This document shows positions 22,625-33,091 of a stretch of 64,000 nt of DNA, in pieces (positions within the stretch are counted from its first letter, which is position 1; the number at the start of each line of letters is the position of its first letter). A program made the position numbers and the translations under genes. The DNA comes from Favolaschia claudopus (taxonomy: Eukaryota > Basidiomycota > Agaricomycetes > Agaricales > Mycenaceae). The stretch lies in the NCBI GenBank assembly GCA_037176885.1, contig JAWWNJ010000013.1, positions 1,240,001-1,304,000 on the forward strand, written 5' to 3'. A model generated the notes under the pieces. It ran no database searches. It was not told the origin of the DNA and worked only from the letters and a program-made list of their open reading frames with translations.

Positions 22625-25600
22625 TAGAACCCCTCTCAAAGAGCGGGCCTCCGGCCAAGGCTTTACCTAAATTGCGATTTGATCGGCGTCTTCCCAAACG
22701 GGAAATGCCGTGTGCCTTCCTCCAGCCTCCGCCCGCCTTCGTCTCGGCCTTCGCTTTTACTGCTACGTTGTCATTGACCTCGATGCGACCCTCCACTGGT
22801 TGTTAGAACCTCCTCATATGTGGTCCCAGCCTCGGCTCCGCCGCAGATCATCCACAGGCTCTTCAAGTACGACCTGAAGTCTGTCTCCTTATATTCCTAC
22901 TTACTGTGGTGCACTGAATATGTCCTTGGACATGCTGCATTGGATAACTCTACCCATCTATGTGTGCAGAATGTCGATCCTGAGGCAATCCTGGTCCAAA
23001 TGCGGCGGAATTAAATTGATTTAGGCAATTGACGGAGCCTTCGCCGGAGCCTCCGTGCTCTCCTCTTCCCGAAAACTTATTCCAATCTTTGTTCACTCTG
23101 CTGCCTCTCCTTGGTCCTTCAAAGTCTACCCTTTCCAGTTCCTCCAACGCTTCCGGCAGTGTTTCATTGTCAGCCTGAGCTATCGGAATCTGGATAATTG
23201 ATCTACACCTGATTCACCAGAGCCTCCACACGTTCCTTCGCGCTCTGCTGAGCTACAAAAGTGAATGTTCGAATTTATTACTGCCAACATCTATAATTCG
23301 TTCAAATTCCTTTTGTTTTCTGCTTTCACAACGGAACTATTCGCTCAGGCGTTTGCACATCTTGGTGACTACAGGCACTTTGATTCCCTTTAGCCAATCG
23401 ACTCTTCCATATTATACATCTCACTTGTACAATGCTTGTCCTCCTTGGATAATGCCATAGGATCAATGTTTTTCTGCTTGCCAGCGTGTTCAATGGGGGT
23501 GTTTGCCTTTCAGAGTCCTGAGAAGTACATTTCTTCGCTCTATGGGTTTCGAAACTGTCTATCGGTGCAGTGCAGGGGAATATGTTGAGTCTTATTCTCG
23601 TTTCCCTTACCGACTGCAGTTATGTTTGCATTCTTTACTCATACATGAAGCCTTCGGAGCCTCTGTCGGAGCCTCCGTCGAAGCCTCCGGAGCCTCTGTT
23701 GAAGCATTCGGAGCCTCCGCCGAAGCCTTCGAGAAACTCACCCAGACCTCTTCCTGTAGCTTCTGCTGGAATATTCAGTCGAAGATGTTACTCTCTTTGC
23801 TATTTAATGAAGGATATCTTTTCTAAATCTCTACATACAGTATGCCAAAGTGATTGAAGTACTCGAGGTACAGCATATTCTTCAATGTTGTCCTGGTAAA
23901 TCCCAAAAGATTAACTCGCAAACAAATCAAATAAATGCATGCCAATCTCTATTGTATGCGAGGAACACCAGCCTTCAAATCAAGCATGTGTTCCGTATCT
24001 ACTCACCAATGCATCCATCTTGGTTGTAGTATTTTTCCTGCTTGTTTGAGAGTCTTGCAATTGTCGTACCAGTGATAATCAGGAGGGTTATGATCTCAGA
24101 TACGCACTGGTGGCCGTTCTTCCAAGCTGGTGAGTCCAGGAGAACGAATTCACTGCTTGAACATTATGAATTATTCAGGCTAGAGGAGGCTTCAAATTGT
24201 TGGATGTGGGCCAGGGAAATAATGAGTTTGGAGTACTAGAGCAAAGAATGCTTGTTTGATCAAAAGGCGCGATTTATAGTAGAAAATTCAAATACAACCC
24301 ATTGTGTAGTCGAGGAAGCTAATGCGAACTTACCTGGCTTTTGGGTGATTTGCTGCACCAGATTCTTAAAGCCATCTAAAAATTTGGTTTAAAATCACGG
24401 CTCATGGGGCATTGTATCGGAGTTGTTTCCGGTAGAAACGAGATGACTTGGGGAAGATATGAAGTCGGAGAAAAAACATTTCGAGTAGCTGACCGTTATA
24501 ATGCCTCCGATTGGCTGAATTAGTGAGGTAATCCGAGGAGAAGAAGGACCGGCAGTTGCCTTGGGGTTCACACGGTTCATTTTCGATGATCAGGACTGGG
24601 AACTGCTGCGGCGGTGATGTTCGATGGGAAGTTCCTAGACTCCTTGCGAGCAACATAGGCTCCGCGAGGGCCTCCGTTTCAGCCTCCGCAATTTTCTGTC
24701 CCATCAATTGACACTATCTGTTCAATCCATATTCAAGGTGGACCTGAGATAGTGGGCTGGGAGCATCTTCACAATTCAAGTATATTCATTGACCTTGTTT
24801 TAGAAGTCACAAAACAGGTAGCAGCCCTAGGTGAATGGTTTGATACTACTGCAGCCTTTATCACATCCATAGTCAATGTAACAAAGCAGTACGTCTATGA
24901 CTGAATTGAAATTGAATTTGTTGGTTCCAATTCTCGCCCCGGAATGAAACAGCGAATATTGGGGCGGAGGCTACGAAGGGTTTGAGGAAGGCTTCAAGGG
25001 ATTAGGCGGAGGTATGGAAGTGTTCTACAGACGCTGCAAACTGCTTGAAGGAGGGTTGAAAGGCTTATCTATAGAATCTTGAACAGAGGTTGAAGTCAGA
25101 CAAAGGCCAAATCAATATAAGGACTAGGTTACCACTGGAGACAAGAAAAAGTGTCCCACACGAAACAGGTGTTTACAAGACATGGTTCAGAGAAGTATTA
25201 CAGGCATTGAACAACGATTGCCGAGAGATCTGGAGGTTTTGGAGGCAAAGAAGGTCACGGAGGCCATGACGGAGCCTCCGTCGATTCCGAAAATCACATG
25301 AATTTAACCCACAATTGCCTCAGTTAGAACGGAGTGTGTATTGATAACATCGGAAAAGCCAATCAAGCACCCGACGGGCGCGTGGAAGACATAAAGAGGT
25401 CGCGGAGGCCATTGCGGAGGCCATTGTGAAGCCTCCGCCAGATCCAAAAATCACATCCGTTTCACTTGAAATTACCTCAGTCTGTCGGGCTTGTGCGTTC
25501 ACAACATAACGGGAGCTAATAGAGCAACAAGAGGCGCAGGGGAGGCGGAAATCCCGAGGTTGCGGAGGTTTGCAGAGCCTATGTTGATTTGCTCGCTCAT

Positions 25601-26010
25601 AGAATTGAGTCAATCTGGGAAGTAGTAGTGTGCCAGCGTAGACAGATAATGCACTTGAGTTGCCCAGACATCTGATCATACATATTCGGGGCATAAGTAT
25701 GCTAAGAATGCTAGTAAATGACGGGCGAAGCCGCCGGGACTGTTGGGGAAGGTGGTGAACATCCGAAGTGCAAGGGGTCTAGCTTCGAGCAGATGGAGGC
25801 TGTTAGGGTAGAGCGAAGCCGGGCATGTCTAGGAGGTGGGAAGAAGCGCGGGAGGACCAAGGGAGGGCTTAGAGGTCGGGACGGAGGCCAAACGGAGGCT
25901 GATGGAGGTTGGCAGGAGACACGGGATGCTTTCCCGTTTGGGAACCTGTCAATCAGATCATGATTTAGGTAACGGCTTCGCCGGAGGCCAGACCTCTGAG
26001 AGGGGTTCTA
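22625..26010. mobile_element. Nested 3.4-kb non-coding TIR element
   Basis: The ends are inverted copies starting TAGAACCCCTCTCA and stay similar for about 90 bp (shared blocks GGCCTCCGG, TTACCTAAAT and CCCAAACGGGAAA). It sits inside the right subterminal region of the larger transposon: outside it, 22624 and 26011 are parts of one continuous outer end when compared with the left end. The flanks GTTTGAG and GTGTAAG match at 5 of 7 bases, a possible worn duplication. The interior has no convincing gene. It is studded with GCCTCCG/CGGAGGC heptamers (dense at 23650-23730, 24655-24695, 25250-25280, 25400-25440 and 25870-25910). It is probably a non-autonomous element mobilised in trans. Confidence 0.75.
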
Positions 26011-26016
26011 GTGTAA

Positions 26017-26070
26017 GATTAAACCCTTCTCCGAGGGGCATTACCTAAGCAAAACGTAGGTGCCTTAGGT
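26017..26070 (-). repeat. Right terminal inverted repeat (54 bp)
   Basis: Inverted partner of 7351-7404 with three mismatches. It ends CCTTAGGT immediately before the duplicated GATCATGACC. Confidence 0.92.
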
Positions 26071-26080
26071 GATCATGACC
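26071..26080. repeat. Target-site duplication, right copy
   Basis: Second copy of GATCATGACC; the FunK1 reading frame continues directly from it. Confidence 0.92.
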
Positions 26081-27237
26081 GGCGGTGTGTTGTTAGACGC
26101 CATTTCGGAGCAGCGTAGGAAGCATTATCGTATTGTGTTCAAGGAAGTTGGGGTACCAATCCACAAACTACAAAGCCTGCCCGAGGTCATGCAGGCATTG
26201 GCAGATGCAACCCGAGGTTCGCCAACCATTCTTTATCGCTTAACTTGGCGCTAATTCGGCTGATGCAGCTCTGCGACTCCTCTATGCCCTTGGACTAGTG
26301 CATCGGGACGTTAGCTCCGGGACCATTCTACTCGTCGGTGGTATGGGAAGACTTGCCGGCCTGCAGTTCATGCGGCCTTACAATGGACCGATTACCTCTT
26401 CACCTGCTGACCGTTTCATAGTTCGTCCTCTTTACTACATACTGTGCGTCCTTCACTGAGAACATGTCATAGGGAACAGCCGATTTTATTGCGGGGGAGG
26501 TCGGCATCAATCACTTCTGCTATGCTTTGAGCCGCTACAGGCCGAGCGATGCCCCAAGACGCTCCGAAAACCCTCCCTTTCGATACAATCCGTTCCACGA
26601 TCTCGAATCTACTCTATGGATTGGCATCTGGGTTCTATTCTATCATCGTCAGAATGTTCCCGAGCTCAAGCAATTCTTTGACATGCACTTCCCTCCCCAC
26701 TTCACGGAGACTACTCTCAACGATCGGAAGCTCGCAATTTCGTGGGGTTTCCTCTCCTTGGAAGCATCGGATTCCTTCTACTCTATACTGGAGATCCTGC
26801 ATGGTATCAGAAATGAGCTTCTCGAGCGGTACACATTGTTTGAGAGCGATATTCACCGCCAGTATCATTTCATCGAGGACCCAGCCGCACCATCCATCGG
26901 CTCTCCCTTTGATGGCCTTCATGACAAGCTGATACATGAGTACGAAGAGGCGGCGCGGCTTTCCGAAGGCCAACTTCTCCCTCTGCCACGCTCTGACGTT
27001 TCGCAGCGCAAAGCTACTTCAGAACCCTCCCCAACCGTGGATTTCTCCGACGCCACCAGGGCCACCTCGTGTACGAGACTCATCAAGAAATCAAAAACAG
27101 CATCCGTACAGAAAGCTCTTACCACCTTGTCTTTCGGTGGCGGCAAGCACCGCATCTCGAATACACGCCCTACTCGACAAAGTGCGCGGCTTGCCGAGAA
27201 GAAACGGTCTTCCACTCTGAATCGCACGATGGGATAG
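26081..27237 (+). pseudogene. FunK1 kinase copy 3, 3' half
   Basis: This continues the exon interrupted at 7350: GGVLLDAISEQRRKHYRIVF to 26216, then exons 26269-26420 and 26473-27237, all in phase. The catalytic loop reads VHRDVSSGT, so the Asn of HRDxxxxN has become Thr. The metal-binding strand reads GRLAGLQF where the sisters have GKLxDLEF, so the Asp is lost. The C-lobe (FRYNPFHDLESTLWIG, YHFIEDPAAP) and the basic tail with SARLAEKKR are preserved. With the upstream stop, the frame lesions and the transposon, this gene is dead; loss of two catalytic residues fits relaxed selection after the break, or an earlier pseudokinase stage. A transcript from this half alone would lack the ATP-binding lobe. 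Confidence 0.85.
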
Positions 27238-27685
27238 ACTCGTTATACGTATATTTGATTTTTTTGTAGCCTGCCCTGGCTCTAACCTAAGTATTCGTCA
27301 AACCTCGGCTTGACAATTGCGATCCGATACTCTAAGCTCGTTGCCTACCCAGTTCCCGATGCACCCGCACCTTATTGTGAAGTCTGACGTTGACCACACC
27401 CTTATGAATCTGTTTTGCGGTTATTCTCAACATTTGCCACGGCGCGGGGACACGATGTGAGATTGACCAGAATGCGAGCCTAGGTGCTGGTGCCCAGTGT
27501 CGACGAGAATTGTGTGTCACGAATGTCATCGGGGACCTGAGGCAGGTATTCCTTTGCTTTTAGAAACTATCTAAATCGGATATATAGTATTAAGTATGTT
27601 GTAGGAAAAAAAATTGGACACGCATACATACTTGTGATTTCCGCTTCACTGAGTCCTTTTTCCCAGTTTTTCCCCCCAAGCACAC
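27238..27685. other. Intergenic between convergent genes
   Basis: 3' flanks of the FunK1 fragment (plus) and of the PUA-like gene (minus). No repeat or RNA gene recognised. Confidence 0.5.
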
Positions 27686-28206
27686 TTACTCTTTTTCCTG
27701 ATCCACACTCCACAGCAACCGCTGCTCCTCCCACTTGACCTCATTGAGCAAGGCTACTGGAACATAAACAAGCCCGCGTGGCGCACTCTTCATCCCATAT
27801 TTGTCCCGCATTTCCGCCAACTTGATCGGTGCACCGAGCTCCCTTACACTTAGAATGCGATATGCGAAGTCGTATTTATCCCAATCTTTGTGGTGTGCAT
27901 TAAATTCTTTGTTACCAGCTCCGTCGTCGGGAAGTGGTGGGTCCCCAGGGTTGCGGGTGTGTGCGGGGTCAATTTCGCAGATGTATTGTAGGTGGGATTT
28001 CGGAGCGTTCAGGTAGAACCAGACGCGCTTGACAGAGGTAGAGACGAGATAACGTCGAAATTCGTGAGTTTTTTCCCTGTGTTGATGATGATTGTGTCTT
28101 CCTGCGGATCTGAACCAAATATGGCGAACCTATCGACGATTTGCTGCATGTAATCGTCGGTCATGGGAAGAATGACATCGGTCGCTGCAGAGTTTCGGGG
28201 AGACAT
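27686..28206 (-). CDS. Small PUA-like-fold domain protein
   Basis: Minus-strand gene with two exons: 28130-28206 and 27686-28076. The GT-AG intron (53 nt) splits an Arg codon. The product is 155 aa and open throughout. It starts SPRNSAATDVILPMTDDYM. After the splice come EKTHEFRRYLV and RVWFYLNAP, then YICEIDPAHTRNPGDPPLPDD, WDKYDFAYRILSV, GAPIKLAEMRDKYGM and PRGLVYVP. The layout (short strand with EFR, then WFY, then a long RNPGDPP loop) looks like the PUA/ASCH/EVE superfamily, whose members bind RNA or modified nucleotides. That assignment is from motif memory and is moderate. It is one of few intact genes among decayed kinases and transposons. Its 5' end faces the MITE at 28801. Confidence 0.7.
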
Positions 28207-28791
28207 TTTACGCCTAAGGAAGGGCTTTTCGGCGCCGTAGCTGAAGATTGTCAAGCTCGTAGGTCCCAAGACCCGATTTGGAAATCCGGTACCTTCCTAT
28301 TTGGGACAAAAGCGGTTGTTTGCACAGATTGACCATAAACTTGCACTCACGATCTCGAAAATTCACGCTTTTAGCCAGGCTCTCAGCATCAGGAGGTTCT
28401 CTAGGCTATGTGCCCGGAGAAGACACCAATCAGCTCGAAGTCTTTCACCCGCTTCGCCAAATTGGTAGCTGTCGTGTGGGACAAATGACAATCACTTGGC
28501 CTTACTTGGGCCTTACCACCCTCAGCCTCTCATCCACACTGCGCAGGCGCCGGGGCATGAAGCATCGTATGGAGGAATTTGACTACGCACAACACGTTGT
28601 GCATGGCGAATGTGTCGCGACTCGGGCAGGCTGGGGGCAGGGATGTGCTCGATTCACGTTGAGGCTCCAGCTTTGAAACAAGCCAAGGCTACTTCCACCC
28701 GCTTTGCATTGGCGGTTATTTGCAAGATCTCTGTACCATGAGCGCTGGCATGCCTCCATGAACGATATGATTAACCGGTCGCCGTCGAGCC
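28207..28791. other. Upstream region of the PUA-like gene with a shared motif
   Basis: No credible gene. 28288-28331 (core ACCTTCCTATTTGGGAC, then AAAGCGGTTGTTTGC) recurs at 48849-48892 with about six differences, upstream of FunK1 copy 5. Confidence 0.5.
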
Positions 28792-28800
28792 ATGGCACCT

Positions 28801-28889
28801 ACTAAACGCTATTGACCCAACACTGTCGCGGACACGTGCCCCGGTGATCTCCGTGATGGTCGTCTTCCGGGCGATCCGAGACGGACTTG
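28801..28889 (+). repeat. MITE left TIR (89 bp)
   Basis: Exact inverted partner of 29399-29487. Confidence 0.93.
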
Positions 28890-29398
28890 GTGCAATTTTG
28901 GCATCGACGACAGTGATAATGATCGCGTCGGCGCGCCGTCACGCCGCCGTGACGACGCGCTACTCCGCCTTTGCGCCAACTTTGCGCACCGAGCCTTGCA
29001 AACTCCTCACATTCTTCATACAAGTAACATCCGATGTCCTTTCATTGCCGACTGCCTCATGGCGCACGCCGCCGCCGTTGTCTTAAGCTTTGCTTATGTA
29101 GCATTATTTCTGTAGACTATGGCTGTGTGAGGACCCACCACATCATAACAATACACGGTTTCATTGCTTTGATCTGATTTTGGAAGAGAACAAGTGGTTT
29201 GAAATTTGAACGAGCTTTTACTCGCTCTCAGGCTTTCCTCTTACTTAAGTATGTGTTGTTTCAATGATTTGGCTTCAAAAATGAAACGGGCTTGACTTAT
29301 AGAAAGCTATACAAGCTTTTTTCAGCTTTCCCTCTTTTCTACAATTCTAGTTCTCAAAAAGATACGAAAAGCTGGTCAACTTGTCGCGACAATATCTT

Positions 29399-29487
29399 CA
29401 AGTCCGTCTCGGATCGCCCGGAAGACGACCATCACGGAGATCACCGGGGCACGTGTCCGCGACAGTGTTGGGTCAATAGCGTTTAGT
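29399..29487 (-). repeat. MITE right TIR (89 bp)
   Basis: Exact inverted partner of 28801-28889. Confidence 0.93.
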
Positions 29488-29687
29488 ATGGCACCTCGCA
29501 TTGGCTTTGTTTGTCCCTATTCCTTTGTTCTGACGCCCTCCGACCGTCTAAACTCACGTTCACGCCGCAATTCCTCTCAGTAAATGCGCGGGCAGTGAGT
29601 ACTAATAGTGAGTACTAGTGAGTCACCACCGCTTTGGAATTCCTCTGGTTATACTCAGGTTATCTACAGTATCAAAATTTCTCAAAA

Positions 29688-31926
29688 ATGTCCCACCACG
29701 ATGATATATCTGGCCTACCTCAGATACCCCTCGATTTCTTTGTTGATAACATCATCCCCCCCAATCGATGAATGGCACGCACTCGTCCACGAGCAGATTA
29801 CTGATGTCACTGCGGTTCGCTGGGCCCGCAAAGCGTCACGGTCCTCGGTGGCAAAGCGCGAAACAGATCTCATTTTCATTGTCAACACGATCATCGGTAT
29901 GGGCGAGCGATTTGCGCCCAGGCCTTCAATCTGCCGCGCAGTTTTTACTGCAGCAACTGCAGACAAACCTCAACTTTCTTTGCCACCGGATGCACATCTT
30001 GAACTTGCCGACTCTACGTTCCGCTTGCTGGTCGCAGTGCCGTGGAGGCTTCAGTCGAGGAGGGCGCCATCAGACTCCGTCAGTCTAAGTCCTTCATGGT
30101 TTCTTTCTTTCTGACTTGCTCTTAGAATGAGGATGGATTGATACGAAGTTGCGAAGAAGTTCTCTGCGTCGATCCATGCCGTCGCTTCTCGTACGGCATA
30201 ACGGTGAACGACGATAATCTGAGAATTTGGTTTTTCTCCCGATCTCACGAGTTTGTATCCTCCCCGTTCAATAGCCTCAAAGTTCGTTCGCGTTTTGAGT
30301 TCTTGAAGCGTCCACTGAAAATTTTAACAGGATATTCCCACCTTGTCGAGGGTTGTCCTCAGCCTTGCCTTCGCCACTCCCGAACAGCTGGGATACGACA
30401 CCACCATGTCCCATGTTGCCGACAATCTGGGAAATGCGCAACTCCGACTGACTGTCGGGCCCACCGTCTATGTCACGACGCAGCTGCTGTCTGATCACGA
30501 AAAGAATATCACTTGTGAAAGAGCAACGCGCGTTTGGCAAGCCTACCGCGAAGATGATCCGGAACGTATCCCAGTGGCCGTCAAGGACGTGTGGGTTTCC
30601 GCCGACGCCGTTCAAGAGGGTGATCAACTGCTCGAGTTGCACGAGAAACTACGAACTCTTTCCCATATTTCGCTTCCCCATCCTCCAGAACATTACTTCT
30701 TGACCGTCATTGAACACGGTTTTGTCCCAACGCTGGACGGTGTCGACGACGACACACTGACTATGACCCGCAGTGTGTTGCCGGAGGGTGGCTCGGAGAA
30801 GCGCAGAAAACATTATCGCATCGTATTCAAAGAAGTCGGGATACCAATCCACAACTTACAAAGCGTCGCCGATGTCATGAGCTCCTTAGCAGATGCGACC
30901 CGAGGTTCGCATAATTCGTTCTTAGTGCTCGAATGGGTGTTAATCTGAATGTTTTAGCCCTTCAGCTACTCTATGAGCTCGGGCTTGTGCATCGTGACGT
31001 TAGTGCTGGTAACATCTTGTTCGTTGACGGTGTGGGGAAACTCGCCGATCTCGAATTCATGAGGTTATATAGAGGCCCGATACCCTCTTCACCCGTCGAC
31101 CGCTATATAGTCAGTCTTTGGGTCTCTGTTTGCTACCTCTGCGCCATTTTCTGAAAGCATACCACAGGGAACATCCAATTTCATTGCCGGAGAAGTGGCC
31201 ACTAGCAAGTACAGCTACATTTCAGGCGATTACATCCCGGACGATGCACCAGGGTACTGGGAAGCCCCTCCCTTCAGATATAATCCGTTTCACGACCTGG
31301 AGTCGACATTGTTGATTGGGTTTTGGGTTCTATTATATCATCGTCGGACTATCCCACAGCTGAAGAAGTTTTTCAACGTGCACTTTCCTCGTCACTTTAC
31401 ACCTGCTACTCTTGAAAGTCGCGTGGTGGCAATCTCGTATGGGTTTTTCGGCCTCGAGAAATCCGATCCCTTCTACCCTGTACTGCAGCCTCTGCATAAA
31501 ACCCGAGTGCACCTGCACAAAGCGTATGCCCCTTTCGAGAGCGATATTCACCGCAAATATCATTTTCTCGAGGACGAAGCAGCACCGTCTGGCGAGGGGT
31601 CTCCGTTCTATGGCATACACGACAAGTTTATTCAGGAGTACGAAGAAGCTGCGCGACTTGCCGAGGGTTTACTTCTCCCTCTGCCTCGCTCCGACGCTTC
31701 CAAGCGGAAAGCACCTCCCGAACGCACCTTTCGCAAGCAGGCTGCGTCTGCCATCGAGGATAGAAGGCCCCCCTCACCCTTGCGACCCGCCAAGAGGTCG
31801 AAGAGCATTCCCACCGCAAGTTCTCTTAAGCAAGGTCATGACTCGATTGTTTGTACCACACGACAGAGTGCGCGGCTTGCTGAGAAGAAACGGGTTCCTG
31901 CTTCGAAGAGTCGGGCAGTGCGATGA
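29688..31926 (+). CDS. FunK1 kinase copy 4 (one possible frame lesion)
   Basis: Five exons: 29688-30078, 30126-30281, 30331-30904, 30958-31109 and 31168-31926. Exons 2-5 are in phase and open, with GT-AG introns at the positions used in the sister copies. Motifs: WFFSRSHEF, EQLGYDTTMSH, TRVWQAYRED, VAVKDVW (Lys), LVHRDVSAGN, KLADLEF, GTSNFIAGEVA, FRYNPFHDLES, and a basic tail with SARLAEKKR. The kinase core is therefore intact. Exon 1 is 391 nt, one base too long: a C7 run at 29756-29762 puts the first residues (ISGLPQIPLDFF) out of frame with IDEWHALVHE. An in-frame ATG at 29701 gives an alternative unrelated N terminus. Either the C-run is an assembly error, or translation starts at 29701, or the gene is newly broken. 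About 675 residues are expected. Confidence 0.75.
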
Positions 31927-33091
31927 ACTTCGAGTTCGTCACTGTGACTATTGCGCTCGAGGCACTGCCGGGTGGTGATACATTCTCTATCCGACGCATC
32001 CGTGTTCCATGCCTCTATTATATATTTTGTAATTCTGTTGCGCTTAGTATTGTAGCCTCCGAGTCAATCGACCTACGTTCAGCTCTTTGCACCTCGCAGC
32101 AAAGCTTTTCACTGGCTTGAAGTCAGTGGAAGAAACCGCGATAAGTAGAATTCAACGAAAAAAAAACTTCACACAGCGTTCGCTCAGCCACAAGTGCTCT
32201 CAATATGTGTTCCGGCTCCCTCGTTCTCTTTCTCAGTCTGCGTGTCGCCCACTCGCTGGACGAACGAAAGACAGGAAATACATGCAGTCCCGGGCCGGCA
32301 TCCGGGCGGCCCGTACATAATCGAAGAACACTCGATGAATTCCGCCGCATCAGTGACATCCGAATCCGGTAATTTGATGGGGGCGGTGTTCCCTTGACTT
32401 ATTATTGATCTGAGGTGTTGGGGGTGTGATGCGTAGGTAGGAGGTTGTAGTAGATTGCTAGTTAGTATAGAGGTTTGAACATCCGGAAGGAAGGTGTGAC
32501 TGCGAGCTCGGTCCTTGCTATTTACATTTTTTTTTACTTATTGCATTATCCTCACCCGTGATGTGTCCTCGCTGGCAATTGATGAAGGCCCACATTGTTC
32601 CAATTTCTACGTATTTTCTGCTGGGCGTCGGAAGAGATATATGGCCCCATGTAATACATATCCTGGATTATCTTCGAGATTTATGAGCGAGCGCCAGTAG
32701 GGAGGATGAACCTTCCGAGGTGAGTCGGTTTTGGCAGCCGTTTCAGTCAGTTTCAGTCAGTGGGGTCACACAAATGTCACAAAAAGTCCTTTTCATTTGT
32801 CTAGTTTGCTACAGGCAGCGTACAGCTCTCAAAATTAATATGGCAGCTCAAGATGCAAGAATAACTGTCATTCATGTTTTATGAGCACTGCAGAGGGAAA
32901 ACGGGACGAGATTCAACAAAAAGTTCATCGTATGAGTTGGCGTGCGCTAAATTATGCCAAAACACCGCCACCATCAAATTACCGGATTCGGATGTCACTG
33001 ATGCGGCGGAAGTTTGGGAAGTATCGAAGAACGCGCTGATCGATAACCTCCACCTCTCGCAACCCTCCCCAGACTCGGATCCGCGACAGAA
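31927..33091. other. Intergenic, no feature seen
   Basis: About 1.16 kb between FunK1 copy 4 and the reductase gene. Small open frames here have no family features. A short tandem CAGTTT(C)AGT motif lies near 32740-32760. Confidence 0.5.

Larger units (their letters stand above)
7351..26070. mobile_element. 18.7-kb TIR DNA transposon (KDZ-associated type)
   Basis: The ends are 54-bp terminal inverted repeats starting ACCTAAGGCACCTACGTTTT, with three mismatches, flanked by a perfect 10-bp duplication (GATCATGACC). Removing the element and one duplication rejoins a FunK1 exon in phase, which proves an insertion. The interior has subterminal short repeats at both ends, decayed coding regions on the plus strand (about 8.0-19.8 kb), an antisense gene with CxC5/CxC6 cysteine clusters (19934-22074) and a nested element (22625-26010). 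CxC clusters are known partners of KDZ (Kyakuja-Dileera-Zisupton) transposases, and TET/JBP dioxygenases are known passengers of such elements in Agaricomycetes. I did not find an intact KDZ transposase, so the superfamily call is an inference. The 10-bp duplication is also compatible with a Mutator-like element. Confidence 0.88.
28801..29487. mobile_element. 687-bp MITE, Mutator-like signature
   Basis: The two ends are identical 89-bp inverted repeats (28801-28889 and 29399-29487) starting ACTAAACGCTATTGACCCAA. They are flanked by a perfect 9-bp duplication ATGGCACCT at 28792-28800 and 29488-29496. The 509-bp interior has no gene. Long TIRs with 9-bp duplications are the signature of Mutator-like elements. 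Complete identity of the ends suggests recent insertion or gene conversion between arms. Confidence 0.88.

Noticed and set aside
22625..26010. Helitron or LTR retrotransposon
   Set aside because: The ends are inverted repeats, with no LTRs, no CTRR-type 3' hairpin and no polymerase or helicase coding.
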